DNA of 64,000 nt from positions 62,001 through 126,000 of the forward strand of contig PXRU01000026.1 in NCBI GenBank assembly GCA_003020945.1. The letters run 5' to 3'. This DNA is from Halobacteriales archaeon QS_6_71_20. Lineage in GTDB: Archaea > Halobacteriota > Halobacteria > Halobacteriales > Haloferacaceae. Position numbers and translations under genes: made by a program. Every line of letters starts with the position of its first letter. The first letter of the stretch is position 1. The notes below the pieces were generated by a model. It was not told the origin of the DNA. It did no database searches and saw nothing but the letters and a program-made list of their open reading frames with translations. Shown piece by piece: positions 1-9,579 of this stretch.

Positions 1-334
1 TCTCGTCGGCCCGCGTCTCCAACTCCTCGCGGGCGATCCGGTCGGCCTCCCCGCTTTCCTCCTCCGCGTACCGCTCCTCCAGCTCCTCGAAGCGGCGCGA
101 GATGACCGTCTCGGCGTCGAGAACGACCGTGTAGGCGTCGCGTTCGAGCCCCACCTCGCGCAGCTCCGAGAGCACCGGCTCGACCGCCCCCGTCGGGAGG
201 GGGAACGAGACGACGGCGGTGTACTCCCGGCCGCTCGTCTCGTCGGAGAGGACGTAGTCGATCCCCTCGTCGTCGAGCGTCGAGAGCACCGTCTCCCGCT
301 TGCCCGCGGGGATCATCACCTGGACGAGTCGCAC
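1..334 (-). CDS. TIGR00341/DUF389-like protein, partial (runs off left edge; GTG start)
   Basis: Minus-strand translation MRLVQVMIPAGKRETVLSTLDDEGIDYVLSDETSGREYTAVVSFPLPTGAVEPVLSELREVGL... resembles the N-terminus of the DUF389 family. Confidence 0.7.
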   Translation of the reverse strand, partial: MRLVQVMIPAGKRETVLSTLDDEGIDYVLSDETSGREYTAVVSFPLPTGAVEPVLSELREVGLERDAYTVVLDAETVISRRFEELEERYAEEESGEADRIAREELETRADE

Positions 335-393
335 GGTCGGGCCTCTCGGACGGGACAGTTATAGTCGGCGGACGTGCCGGCGTTCGCGCCCGT

Positions 394-1149
394 CTACTCC
401 GGCCGCAGCCGGCGCAACACCGGGATCGACTCCAGCTTCTCGGCCGGGAGCGCCGCCCAGTCGACGCCCTCCGGTCGCGCGGGGGCGCCCCCGCCGGCGT
501 CGTCGGTCCTGCCGTCCGTCCCGTCGTCGGCCGACTCGCCGGGGCGGACCGTCCGCTCCGGCGTACAGATCACGTCCAGCGGCACGTCGTGGGCGTCCAG
601 CGCCACGTCGTCCTCGACGACCTGTCGCTCGTGGACCGTCGTCGCCACCGCGGGCGCGGCGTCGACGGCGTCCAGCTCCGCCAGCACCGCGAACTCCAGG
701 TCGGCGAACCCCTCGCCCTTCCCGACCCTCCCCCCGGCCGGGGTGACGGCGACGCTGCCGGAGACGATCAGATCGACGTGGGGCATCTCGTCGGGCCCGA
801 CGGGGACGCCGTGAGTCGCGGAGCCGGAGACGGTCGTCGCGTCGTCGATGTCGGGCACCTCCTCGGGCGCCAGCCGGAGGAACGGCTCCTCCTCGCGGAG
901 CCGCGGGACGGCCACGTAGACGGTCTTCCCGGCGCGAAGCGCGGCGCGGCGGACCGGCAGCTGGGGGGCGTCGGGGTTCGCCTTCACCGTCTCCGCCGCC
1001 TCCCACTCCGGCGTGTCGGTCAGCCGGGCGCACGCCTCGTCGGCGCCCGCGAAGTTCGGGATCCGGCCGTGAGGCGGGAACGGGAACCGCGCCTCGCCGG
1101 ACGCCTCCAGGTCGTCCCAGACGCGCTCGCGGAGGGGCTGTTTCTCCAT
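394..1149 (-). CDS. 5-formyltetrahydrofolate cyclo-ligase family protein
   Basis: 251-aa ORF; RERVWDDLE..., VSGSVAVTPAGGRVGKGEGFADLEFAVL resembles the MTHFS G(K/R)G(G/E)G(F/Y)(Y/A)D motif. Confidence 0.85.
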   Translation of the reverse strand: MEKQPLRERVWDDLEASGEARFPFPPHGRIPNFAGADEACARLTDTPEWEAAETVKANPDAPQLPVRRAALRAGKTVYVAVPRLREEEPFLRLAPEEVPDIDDATTVSGSATHGVPVGPDEMPHVDLIVSGSVAVTPAGGRVGKGEGFADLEFAVLAELDAVDAAPAVATTVHERQVVEDDVALDAHDVPLDVICTPERTVRPGESADDGTDGRTDDAGGGAPARPEGVDWAALPAEKLESIPVLRRLRPE

Positions 1150-1348
1150 GCGGTCCGGTGGGCCGGTGGCGACTTGGGCGCACCGCTCGGCGCTCGGTCC
1201 CCGGCCGCCCGCCCCCGTGACGACCCTCGCCGCTCGATCGCCCGCGACGGCCCCTTGCCGCTCGACGCTCGCGCGCCGGCAGCGGGCCCCCGTCGTCCGG
1301 CCGTGCCCGACCCGCGCCGCTTAACCGCCGCGACGGCCAGGTTCGTTC

Positions 1349-1981
1349 ATGACCTTCGAGGGCCGACCGGACCGGGACGCGGAAGTCGTCCTCGTCGGAC
1401 GGTCGAACGTCGGCAAGTCGACGCTGATGCGGGAGCTGACGGGCCACGACGTGACGACGGGGAAAAAGCCCGGCGTCACCAGGCGGCCCAACTACTTCGA
1501 CTGGGCCCCCCAGTCGTTCATGTTCACCGACCTCCCCGGCTTCGGCTTCATGTCCGGCGTCGAGGAGGGGAAGCGGGAGGCGATCAAGACGGACGTGGTG
1601 CGGTACGTCGAAGACAACGCCGACTCGATCGTCGCGGGCGTGCTCGTCGTCGACGGGAAGGCGGCCGTCGACATCATCGACCGCCACAGCGGCGAGGGGG
1701 AGATCCCCCACGACGTGGAGCTGTTCGGGTTTCTGCAGGACATCGACGTGGCGCCGGTCGTCGCGGTGAACAAGATGGACAAGGTCGACGACCGCGACGA
1801 GCGCCTCGACGCGCTGTGTGAGCGCCTCGGGCTGTACCCGCCCTGGCAGCAGTGGTCGGGTGAGGGCGGAACGATCGCGCCGATCACCGCGAAGCGGGGG
1901 CGGATCGAGCCGCTGAAGGAGGCGCTGCGCGGCCACTTCCGGGCGGCCAAGCGGGACGACCTGCTGCAGTTCGTGACGTAG
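1349..1981 (+). CDS. engB: GTP-binding protein EngB
   Basis: G1 [10 protein letters not shown]3 DLPGFGFM, G4 NKMDK; TrmE/Era-family small GTPase. Confidence 0.92.
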   Translation: MTFEGRPDRDAEVVLVGRSNVGKSTLMRELTGHDVTTGKKPGVTRRPNYFDWAPQSFMFTDLPGFGFMSGVEEGKREAIKTDVVRYVEDNADSIVAGVLVVDGKAAVDIIDRHSGEGEIPHDVELFGFLQDIDVAPVVAVNKMDKVDDRDERLDALCERLGLYPPWQQWSGEGGTIAPITAKRGRIEPLKEALRGHFRAAKRDDLLQFVT

Positions 1982-1997
1982 TCGTCCGTATCGGTTG

Positions 1998-2081
1998 AGC
2001 TGTTCGGGCCGTGCCCTCGACCGACGGCGCAGTCGCTCCAGCTGTTCGGGCCGTGCCCTCGACCGACGGCGCAGTCGCGCC
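1998..2081. repeat. 42-bp-period tandem duplication, two copies with 39 bp identical
   Basis: agctgttcgggccgtgccctcgaccgacggcgcagtcgc occurs at 1998 and again at 2040. Confidence 0.95.
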
Positions 2082-2090
2082 GGAAAGCCC

Positions 2091-2186
2091 CCGGCGCTCT
2101 CGGAGGCTGCGACTCGCTGTGCTCCTCGTCGCTCCCTCCGGTCGCTCCTGCGGTGCTTGCGTCGTCTCGCTCCCCGAGAGCGCCGG
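2091..2186. repeat. 13-bp perfect inverted repeat flanking a ~70-bp CG/CT-rich spacer
   Basis: ccggcgctctcgg (2091-2103) and ccgagagcgccgg (2174-2186). Confidence 0.85.
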
Positions 2187-2360
2187 CCCCTTTCAGTCCC
2201 ACCCACCGCCACCGCACCGCGCCACACCCTCCCCAGCCGATTCGCTCGTCGGTCGCGTCGCTCCCGACTCGCTCATCCCTCGCGCGCTCCCGGCGCGGAC
2301 GGAGCCGCGCCGGCACGCGCCGACCGTCGTTCCCCTCCGTCGACCTCCCCGAGTACGAGC

Positions 2361-2370
2361 GTTTATATCG
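2361..2370 (+). promoter_or_regulatory. TATA-like box of the downstream DHH gene
   Basis: gtttatatcg lies ~26-35 bp upstream of ATG 2396, the usual spacing for a leaderless haloarchaeal promoter. Confidence 0.6.
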
Positions 2371-2395
2371 GAGAACGCCCCACCCTCGCACAGCA

Positions 2396-3964
2396 ATGGC
2401 GAGCGCGGACGGCGAGGACGAGCGGAGCGAGTCCTCGGATCGAACGGGGAGCGACGGCGAACGGGGCACGGAGCGCCCCGTGAGCGACGCGACCCGTGAG
2501 GACCCGGAGGGGGCGGACTCGGACAGCCACGAACAGTCCGACTTCCCCGTCCCCGCGCTCCGCGGGCGCGCCGAGGCCTGCGCCGCCCGGCTCCGCGAGG
2601 CCGACGACCTGCTCGTCTGTTCGCACATCGACGCCGACGGCCTCACCAGCGCCGCCGTCGCCGCGTCCGCCCTCGAACGTGCCGGCCTCGCGTTCGAGAC
2701 GACGTTCTGCAAACAGCTCGACGCCGAGGCGGTCGAGCGCGTCGCCGCGACGGAGTACGACGTGGTCTGGTTCACCGACCTCGGCAGCGGACAGCTCGAC
2801 GCGATCGCGCCCCACGAGGCGGCCGGCGACTTCGTGCCCGTGATCGCCGACCACCACCGGCCCGCCGAGGCGGACACCGAGTTCCACTGCAACCCCCTGC
2901 TGGAGGGGATCGACGGCGCGAGCGAGCTCTCCGGCGCGGGGGCGGCGTACCTCCTCGCTCGCGCGCTGGGCGACGCGACCGGGACGGACAACCGCGACCT
3001 CGCCGCGCTCGCGGTCGTGGGCGCCGTCGGCGACATGCAGGACGGCGAGGGCGGCCTCTCGGGGGCCAACGAGGGGGTCGTCGCCGACGCGGTCGCCGCG
3101 GGCGCGCTTGCGGAGGAGACGGATCTCGCGCTGTACGGCCGCCAGACCCGGCCGCTCCCCAAGCTCCTGGAGTATGCCGGCGAGGCGCGCATTCCGGGCA
3201 TCTCGAACGACGAGGCCGGCTGCCACGAGTTCCTGGCGGAGCTGGACGTGCCGATGAAGGATGGCGACGACGAGTGGCGCCGCTGGGTCGACCTCGCACG
3301 CGACGAGCGGCGGACGGTCGCCAGCGCGCTCATCAGGCGGGCCGTCTCCTCGGGCGTCCCCAGCGAGCGGGTCGACTCGCTCGTCGACACCACCTACGTC
3401 CTCGTCGACGAGGAGCCCGGCACCGCGCTGCGGGACGTGAGCGAGTTCTCCACGCTCCTGAACGCGACGGCGCGCTACGAGCGCGCGGACGTCGGACTCG
3501 CGGTGTGTCTCGGCGACCGCGACGGGGCGCTCGACCGCGCGCGGACGCTGCTGCGGACCCACCGCCGGAACCTCTCGGAGGGGCTGCAGTGGGTGACCGG
3601 CGAGGGCGTCGAGCGCGAGGAGCACGTCCAGTGGTTCGACGCCGGCACGCGGATCCGCGAGACGATCGTGGGCATCGTCGCCGGGATGGCCGTCGGCGCC
3701 GACGGCGTCTCGCGGAGCCGGCCGATCGTCGCGTTCGCGGACAAGGGCGACGGCGAGACGAAGGTGTCGGCCCGCGGGAGCGGCCACCTCGTGCGCGAGG
3801 GGCTCGACCTCTCTGGGGTCATGCGGGAGGCGAGCCGCGCGGTCGGCGGCGACGGCGGAGGCCACGACGTCGCCGCGGGCGCGACGATCCCCGACGGCGA
3901 GCGGGCGGCGTTCCTCGCGGCGGTCGACGAACTCGTCGGCGAGCAGTTGGCGGACGACGGGTAG
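2396..3964 (+). CDS. DHH family phosphoesterase, archaeal RecJ-like
   Basis: In-frame start MASADGEDERSE within ORF 2153..3964; CSHIDADGLTSAAV, FTDLGSGQ, VIADHHRP (DHH), C-terminal GSGHLVREGLDLSGVMREASRAVGGDGGGHDVAAGATI (DHHA1-like). Confidence 0.9.
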   Translation: MASADGEDERSESSDRTGSDGERGTERPVSDATREDPEGADSDSHEQSDFPVPALRGRAEACAARLREADDLLVCSHIDADGLTSAAVAASALERAGLAFETTFCKQLDAEAVERVAATEYDVVWFTDLGSGQLDAIAPHEAAGDFVPVIADHHRPAEADTEFHCNPLLEGIDGASELSGAGAAYLLARALGDATGTDNRDLAALAVVGAVGDMQDGEGGLSGANEGVVADAVAAGALAEETDLALYGRQTRPLPKLLEYAGEARIPGISNDEAGCHEFLAELDVPMKDGDDEWRRWVDLARDERRTVASALIRRAVSSGVPSERVDSLVDTTYVLVDEEPGTALRDVSEFSTLLNATARYERADVGLAVCLGDRDGALDRARTLLRTHRRNLSEGLQWVTGEGVEREEHVQWFDAGTRIRETIVGIVAGMAVGADGVSRSRPIVAFADKGDGETKVSARGSGHLVREGLDLSGVMREASRAVGGDGGGHDVAAGATIPDGERAAFLAAVDELVGEQLADDG

Positions 3965-4003
3965 CCGCGCACAGGGTGCGGACAGACCGGGGCGGGAGAA
4001 CGG

Positions 4004-4024
4004 CCCGGGGTCCGGCTCCCCGGG
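4004..4024. terminator. Candidate hairpin between convergent genes
   Basis: cccgggg/ccccggg 7-bp arms with 7-nt loop between a + strand and a - strand gene end. Confidence 0.3.
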
Positions 4025-4035
4025 GACGGGGACCG

Positions 4036-4626
4036 CTACACCGACTCGGAGGCCGACGACTGGGAGTCGCCCATCTCGCGGAACAACATCCGGTAGTCGT
4101 CCGCCGAGAACGCCGACGCGAGGTCGTCCAGGTCCGACTGCAGCGACTCGATGCTGTCGAGCAGGTCGTCGTACTCCGGCGAGGAGCGCAGCTCCGCGGG
4201 CGTCCGCTCGGCCTCCAGCACGGCGCGTTTCGTGACGAGCGACGCCGTCCGCTTGAGCGCGTCGTCGTACTGGGCGCGCGTCCCCAGGCGCTCGACGGCC
4301 GACTGGATGTCGTCGCGCGTCGCCGGCTTCACGAGGTACAGATCGAACCCCATCTCCACGATGTCGATGTCGGGCTCGACGGCGGTTACCATCGCAACCC
4401 GGCAGTCGAGGCCGCGGTCGCGGATGGACGCGAGCACCTCTGCGCCGGAGGTGTCCGGCAGACGACGGTCGAGCAGTACGGCGTCCGTGTCGGCGTCGAC
4501 GAGTTCGAGCGCCTCCGCGCCCGTGTTCGCCACGGCGACGTCGTAGTCGTCGAGGTAGCCGCGGTACAGCTCGGCGACCTCGTGTTCGTCCTCGACGATG
4601 AGCACGCGTCGCGTCACCGGACGCAC
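4036..4626 (-). CDS. Response regulator with receiver domain and C-terminal HalX domain
   Basis: VLIVEDEHEVAELY, VLLDRRLPDTSG, LVKPATRDD receiver motifs; C-terminal coiled segment typical of HalX. Confidence 0.9.
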   Translation of the reverse strand: MRPVTRRVLIVEDEHEVAELYRGYLDDYDVAVANTGAEALELVDADTDAVLLDRRLPDTSGAEVLASIRDRGLDCRVAMVTAVEPDIDIVEMGFDLYLVKPATRDDIQSAVERLGTRAQYDDALKRTASLVTKRAVLEAERTPAELRSSPEYDDLLDSIESLQSDLDDLASAFSADDYRMLFREMGDSQSSASESV

Positions 4627-4816
4627 CCCCCGACGTGCTCGCTATCGCCGTCAGTCATAGTCGACAACCGGATGTGTTCGCGCTTAAAACTATCGCACAC
4701 GAAGCCCGCCGATACTCATATCGGACGAAAGACATGTGAAACGGTGATCGTATGCGGCGCTCACCGTCGACCGCACGGCGGAACCGTTTTCATTTGTGCG
4801 ACCGGCGGGTACGAAC

Positions 4817-5548
4817 ATGGTAACGACGGTTCCGACCGGAGTCGACGGCCTCGACTCCGTTCTCAACGGCGGACTCGTGAAGGACGCGACGGTGTTGGTC
4901 AGCGGGAATCCGGGGACGGGGAAGTCCCTGTTCGGGATCCAGTATCTGTACAACGGCGTGAAGAACCACGACGAGTACGGCATCTACATCTCCTTCGAGG
5001 AGAACGAGGAGGACATCCGGCAGGCGGCCGAGTCGATCGGCTTCGATGAGTGGGGCGACCTCGTCGACGCCGACTCGATCAAGGTGTACGACAAACAGCA
5101 CATGCTCCGGGAGGGCGACTTCTCATCGGCGTTGGACACGCTGCTCGAGGACTTCGCCAACACCACCTACGACCGGCTCGTCCTCGACTCGCTCACGATG
5201 TTCTCGCTGTTCTTCGACGACGAGAAGGAGGAGCGCACGTACCTCCTGAAGTTCTCGGACATCCTGAAACAGAACGGGCTCACCTCGCTTCTGATCAACG
5301 AGCAGGGCGCGGTGTTCCCGCAGACGGAGATCGGCCTGGAGAACTTCCTCACCGACGGGAACGTCTACTTCATCCAGACGCCGACCGACTCCGGCGTCAA
5401 CCGCTACGTCTGGGTGGCGAAGATGCGCAAACAGAACATCGACACCGACATCTTCCCGATGGAGATCGGCGATGGCGGCATCAAGGTGTACGAGCGGGCG
5501 GGCGGCTTCTCGATGATGGGCGGCGACGGGCCGGACGCCGGCTTCTGA
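4817..5548 (+). CDS. KaiC/RAD55-family RecA-superfamily ATPase
   Basis: Start MVTTVPTGVDGLDSVLNGG; Walker A GNPGTGKS; ISFEENEE catalytic glutamates; Walker B LVLDSL; VAKMRKQNIDTDIFPMEIGDGGIKVY. Confidence 0.9.
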   Translation: MVTTVPTGVDGLDSVLNGGLVKDATVLVSGNPGTGKSLFGIQYLYNGVKNHDEYGIYISFEENEEDIRQAAESIGFDEWGDLVDADSIKVYDKQHMLREGDFSSALDTLLEDFANTTYDRLVLDSLTMFSLFFDDEKEERTYLLKFSDILKQNGLTSLLINEQGAVFPQTEIGLENFLTDGNVYFIQTPTDSGVNRYVWVAKMRKQNIDTDIFPMEIGDGGIKVYERAGGFSMMGGDGPDAGF

Positions 5549-5553
5549 GGCCG

Positions 5554-5579
5554 CGGCGACCCCCCGGCATCGGTCGCCG
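5554..5579. terminator. Candidate hairpin between convergent genes
   Basis: cggcgacc/ggtcgccg 8-bp arms, 10-nt loop, between gene ends at 5548 (+) and 5592 (-). Confidence 0.35.
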
Positions 5580-5591
5580 GTCGGCGCCTCC

Positions 5592-5933
5592 TCACCCGTC
5601 GGTTATCGTCCGCCAGACGTCGTCGAGCTTGTTTTTCACCTCCGACCGCTCCTCCAGTTCGACGGCGAGCCCGTCGCGGAACGTGACCCTGACCCCGTCG
5701 ACGCACCGCCGATACACCTTGATCCGCCGGTGTTCGTCCGAGAGGGGCCGGTCGTGAAGCTCCAGTAGCTCCGTGTCCTCGAGCTCGTTGATGCGCCGAT
5801 AACACGTCGCGATCGGCACGCCGAGTTGGTCCGACAGCTCCTGTGCCGACTTCGGCTCGCCCGCCGCATCGAGTATCTCGGGGTTGTACTTGTTCCCCAG
5901 CACCTCAACGATCTCCTCGTCGTCCGCGGACAT
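5592..5933 (-). CDS. Winged-helix (ArsR-like) transcriptional regulator
   Basis: Start MSADDEEIVEVLGNKYNPEILDAAGEPKSAQELSDQLGVPIATCYRRINELEDTELLELHDRPLSDEHRRIKVYRR: HTH architecture. Confidence 0.85.
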   Translation of the reverse strand: MSADDEEIVEVLGNKYNPEILDAAGEPKSAQELSDQLGVPIATCYRRINELEDTELLELHDRPLSDEHRRIKVYRRCVDGVRVTFRDGLAVELEERSEVKNKLDDVWRTITDG

Positions 5934-6145
5934 GAGTTTCAGTACTGATTGTGGGAGATAAAAGCATACCGCCTCGGATCGCACGCAGCAACTCGAATCT
6001 CGGCTACTCTCAGCTTCGCTATCGAGTTCGATACTACTCGGTGAAACCGTTTCGTTCGAGAACCGGCGTCGCGGGTTACTACCTGGACCCGACAGAGCGG
6101 CGATAGCGTCCGGCCCGGGGCAGAACGAGACTGAGAGACTCACCA

Positions 6146-6376
6146 TTGTTCGAATTCATCATCGAGACGGAGCGCGGGCAGGTCGGAACCGGGACGCTCA
6201 TCGAGTTCCTCCTCCCGTCGGTGATCCTGTTCAACGCGGTCCTTTCGTCGGTGACGATCCGTACCGACGGCGGCGACAAGGCGAACGCCTCCCTTCACTT
6301 CGTGCTCATGACATGGCTCGGCTCCGGCGTCGCCGTCTTCGCGAAGCACTTGGTCACCACCGTCCTCTCGATCTGA
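6146..6376 (+). CDS. Small membrane protein of unknown function (apparent TTG start; true start uncertain)
   Basis: 76 aa with hydrophobic segments; strong GC3 bias supports coding over the antisense frames. Confidence 0.6.
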   Translation: MFEFIIETERGQVGTGTLIEFLLPSVILFNAVLSSVTIRTDGGDKANASLHFVLMTWLGSGVAVFAKHLVTTVLSI

Positions 6377-6518
6377 TGCGGGCGCCGACCGCCGCCCCGC
6401 GACCGCGACGGTCGGACACGACGGCGAGGAGGTGTCGGCCGTCGCCGCCCGGCCCGCCGCGGTCGAGGAGCGCGACCGCCTCGCGGACCCGCTCGCGGCG
6501 GACGGCGGTCCGGTGTGC

Positions 6519-8402
6519 TCAGGAGTCGCCGTGCGACCCCCGACCGCCGTCCGTGGCGACCGCGCCGTCGGGCGTCCGCCGCGCCTCCTGGATGTTCCTG
6601 TACCCCATCCTCGCGAGCGCGAGCGCGAGGTACACCAACACGAGCGCGAGGACGATCTGGACCGCGACCGACGCCTGCGTGGCGAGCGTGAGGGTCTCGC
6701 CCTCCGCGAGCCCCCAGTTGCCCTGCACGAACTTCTGGTAGAGGTTCTGGTACAGCGCCAGGTACAGCAGCGCCACCACCGTCACGCCGGTCATGATCGC
6801 CATCGGGACGCCCGTGGAGATCAGCTGCTTGGACTCGTCCCAGTTGGCGAGCCACACCGTCGCGGTGAGCAGCGCCATCGCGGCCAGCAGCTGGTTGGCG
6901 CCGCCGAACAGCGGCCAGAGGTCGGCCCACGTCCCCGAGGAGACGAGGACGTAGCCGCCGAACACCTGGATGCTCGCCGAGACGTAGCGGTTCGAGACGG
7001 TCTCCTCGACGCTCGTCTCCGGCGTGCCGACGATCTCGTTCATCATGTACCGCCCCAGGCGGACGGCCGTGTCGGTGGAGGTGAGCAGGAAGCTCACGAG
7101 CACCAGCGCCATGAACGGCGCGCCGTACGCCGCCGGGATACCGAACGACGTCAGGATGACGCCGCCGCCGGTGGCGAAGTTCGGGAGCGCCTGCCCGATC
7201 CCGCCGCCGGAGACGGTGATCCCGGCGATCGACACCGTCGCGAGCGCGACCGTCGCGAGCAGTCCCTCGCCGAGCATGCCGCCGTAGCCGATGGCCCGCG
7301 CGTCGGTCTCCTTGTCGAGCTGCTTCGACGTCGTGCCCGACGACACCAGCGAGTGGAACCCGGAGATGGTCCCGCAGGCGATAGTCACGAAAAGCAGCGG
7401 GAACAGCGGGAGGGCGTAGGACCCGCCCATGAAGCCGCGGTACATCGGGATCGTGTCGCTGACCACCAGCGCCTGGTTCGCCGTGCCGAGCACCGTTCCG
7501 ACGATGATCGCCAGCAGCGTCCCGCCGACGCCCGAGTACAGCAGGAACGACGACAGGTAGTCGCGCGGCTGGAGCAGCATCCAGACCGGAAGCACGGACG
7601 CGACGAACGCGTACACCAGCACGACCGGGATCCACGCCGAGATGTTGGCGTTGATCACCGTCGGCAGGAAGCCGACGCTCTCGCCGAACAGGACGATGAA
7701 CCCGTTGCCGGCGGCGTTCGTCGCGGTCGCGACGGTCTCGCCCTCGCCGACGAACGAGCCCGCGGTCAACGCGATCGGGTACTGGATCCCGACCCAGACG
7801 CTGGCGAACACGCCGGCGACGAACCCGACGGTTCCCGGAACGAACGGCCCGTCGAGCTGGTACAGGTAGAACCCGAACACCAGCGCCAGCGCGATGTACA
7901 GGAACGACGCCGTCGCCGCGCTCGGGAACGCGTCGAACACCAGCGCGACGACGAGCGCGAACACCGCCACCACCAGGATGATGGTGAGGAACGCGAACCA
8001 CAGCAGCATGCTCTTGCCGCGGTCGCCGACGTACTCGCCGATGATGTAGCCGATCGACTTCCCCTCGTGTCGGAGCGACGACGACAGCGAGACGAAGTCG
8101 TGGACCGACCCCATCAGCGGGTTGCCGACGGCGATCCACAGCAGCGCCGGCAGCCAGCCCCACACCACGCCGGCCGTGATGGGACCGACGATGGGCGCGC
8201 CGCCCGCGATACTCGAGTAGTGATGCCCCAGGAGGACGGGCTTTTTCGACGGCACGTACTCCTGTCCGTCCTCGTATTTGTGTGCCGGCGTCTCGTTTTC
8301 CTCCTCCAGCTCCACGAACCTCGCCAGGTATCGGGAGTAGCCGAGGTACCCCGCGCTGAACAGCGCGAGCACTGCGAGCACCAGCCAGATCACAGCCACC
8401 AT
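6519..8402 (-). CDS. cstA: Carbon starvation protein CstA family transporter
   Basis: GHHYSSIAGGAPIVGPITAGVVWGWLPALLWIAVGNPLMGSVHDF is diagnostic of CstA; multiple TM segments. Confidence 0.93.
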   Translation of the reverse strand: MVAVIWLVLAVLALFSAGYLGYSRYLARFVELEEENETPAHKYEDGQEYVPSKKPVLLGHHYSSIAGGAPIVGPITAGVVWGWLPALLWIAVGNPLMGSVHDFVSLSSSLRHEGKSIGYIIGEYVGDRGKSMLLWFAFLTIILVVAVFALVVALVFDAFPSAATASFLYIALALVFGFYLYQLDGPFVPGTVGFVAGVFASVWVGIQYPIALTAGSFVGEGETVATATNAAGNGFIVLFGESVGFLPTVINANISAWIPVVLVYAFVASVLPVWMLLQPRDYLSSFLLYSGVGGTLLAIIVGTVLGTANQALVVSDTIPMYRGFMGGSYALPLFPLLFVTIACGTISGFHSLVSSGTTSKQLDKETDARAIGYGGMLGEGLLATVALATVSIAGITVSGGGIGQALPNFATGGGVILTSFGIPAAYGAPFMALVLVSFLLTSTDTAVRLGRYMMNEIVGTPETSVEETVSNRYVSASIQVFGGYVLVSSGTWADLWPLFGGANQLLAAMALLTATVWLANWDESKQLISTGVPMAIMTGVTVVALLYLALYQNLYQKFVQGNWGLAEGETLTLATQASVAVQIVLALVLVYLALALARMGYRNIQEARRTPDGAVATDGGRGSHGDS

Positions 8403-8607
8403 GTGTGTTACCTCGTCGCAGGGGTGAGTGTACCTGGCATAAAAACGTTGAGATCCGACGTCGGACCGCGGGTCGTGATACCGCCGATAGCCGGGCCGAC
8501 TGGACGAGGTTCGGTTCGTTTCGGGCGACGGCAGGCAGTATTTACCCAGGGATCCTCCTTGAGTACTTTTCGGCCGGGTCGCCGCCCCGAGCGGCTGGGC
8601 GCGCGCC

Positions 8608-9573
8608 TCACAGCCGCTCCGGGCCGGGGTCGATATCCAGTTCCGCGGCCATCTCCGTGAGGAAGTCCCCCCGGACCTCCTCGACCCGGGTTTCGATCTC
8701 CGCGACGACGGGCCGGTCGAACTCCTCGCGGAGCGTCCGGAGGTGTGCCCGCTCGGTCTCCACGCGGTCCCGGAGGTAGCGCGCCCCGCGGCCGTCCTCC
8801 TCGGGGTCGGGCTCGGGGGTGAGCCGGTTCACGGCCAGCCCCCGGACGGAGAGCCCGCGGTCGGCGAGTCCGTCGGCGGCCCGCCGCGTCTCCCGGACCG
8901 ATAGCTCGTCGGGGTTGACGACGAGGAAGAAGGCGGCCCGCTCCCGCAGCGTCCGGCCGGCGTACTCGAAGAACTCCTTGCGCTCCCGCAGCCGCGCGAG
9001 GATCGGGTCGCCGTCCATCACGCGCCGCGGCTCGTTGTTGCCGATCGCGGCCTTCTCGAACAGGTCGATCGACTCCTCGCGCTTGCGGAGCAGGCGGTCG
9101 ATCCATCCTTCCAAGAAGTCGGGCAGCCCGAGCAGGCGAAGCGTCCCCCCGGTTGGGGAGGTGTCGAAGACGACGCGGTCGAACGACTCGCTGGACCGCA
9201 TCACGTCGACGAAGCGGTCGAACAGCGCCGCCTCGTAGGCGCCGGGCGTCCGGTGGGCCATCTCGATCTGGCGGTCGATCTCGTTGACCATCGCGGCGCT
9301 CACCTGGTCGCCCAGCGCCCGCTTCGTCTCCATGAGGTGGTGTTCGACCTCCTCGTCGGGGTCGATCTCCATCGCCCACAGCCCGTCGCGCCCGTCGACC
9401 GCCGCCGGCTCGTCGCCGAACCGCTGGTCGAACACGTCCGAGATCGAGTGTGCGGGGTCCGTCGAGACGACCAGGGTGTCGAGCCCCGCGTCGGCGCACG
9501 TGACCGCGTACGCCGCCGACACGGTCGTCTTGCCGACGCCGCCCTTGCCCCCGAAGAACACGAACTTCTCCAT
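8608..9573 (-). CDS. ArsA/Get3-family ATPase
   Basis: FFGGKGGVGKTTVSAAYA deviant Walker A, STDPAHSISDVF, FDTSPTGGTLRLL. Confidence 0.92.
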   Translation of the reverse strand: MEKFVFFGGKGGVGKTTVSAAYAVTCADAGLDTLVVSTDPAHSISDVFDQRFGDEPAAVDGRDGLWAMEIDPDEEVEHHLMETKRALGDQVSAAMVNEIDRQIEMAHRTPGAYEAALFDRFVDVMRSSESFDRVVFDTSPTGGTLRLLGLPDFLEGWIDRLLRKREESIDLFEKAAIGNNEPRRVMDGDPILARLRERKEFFEYAGRTLRERAAFFLVVNPDELSVRETRRAADGLADRGLSVRGLAVNRLTPEPDPEEDGRGARYLRDRVETERAHLRTLREEFDRPVVAEIETRVEEVRGDFLTEMAAELDIDPGPERL

Positions 9574-9579
9574 CGGCGG

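Noticed and set aside
359-2227. 622-aa minus-strand ORF spanning engB antisense
   Set aside because: Arg/Pro/Gly-rich shadow frame of a high-GC genome; overlaps the MTHFS-like and EngB genes, which have clear family motifs.
6295-8163. 622-aa minus-strand alternative frame within cstA
   Set aside because: Arg-rich out-of-frame translation; the CstA frame has diagnostic motifs.
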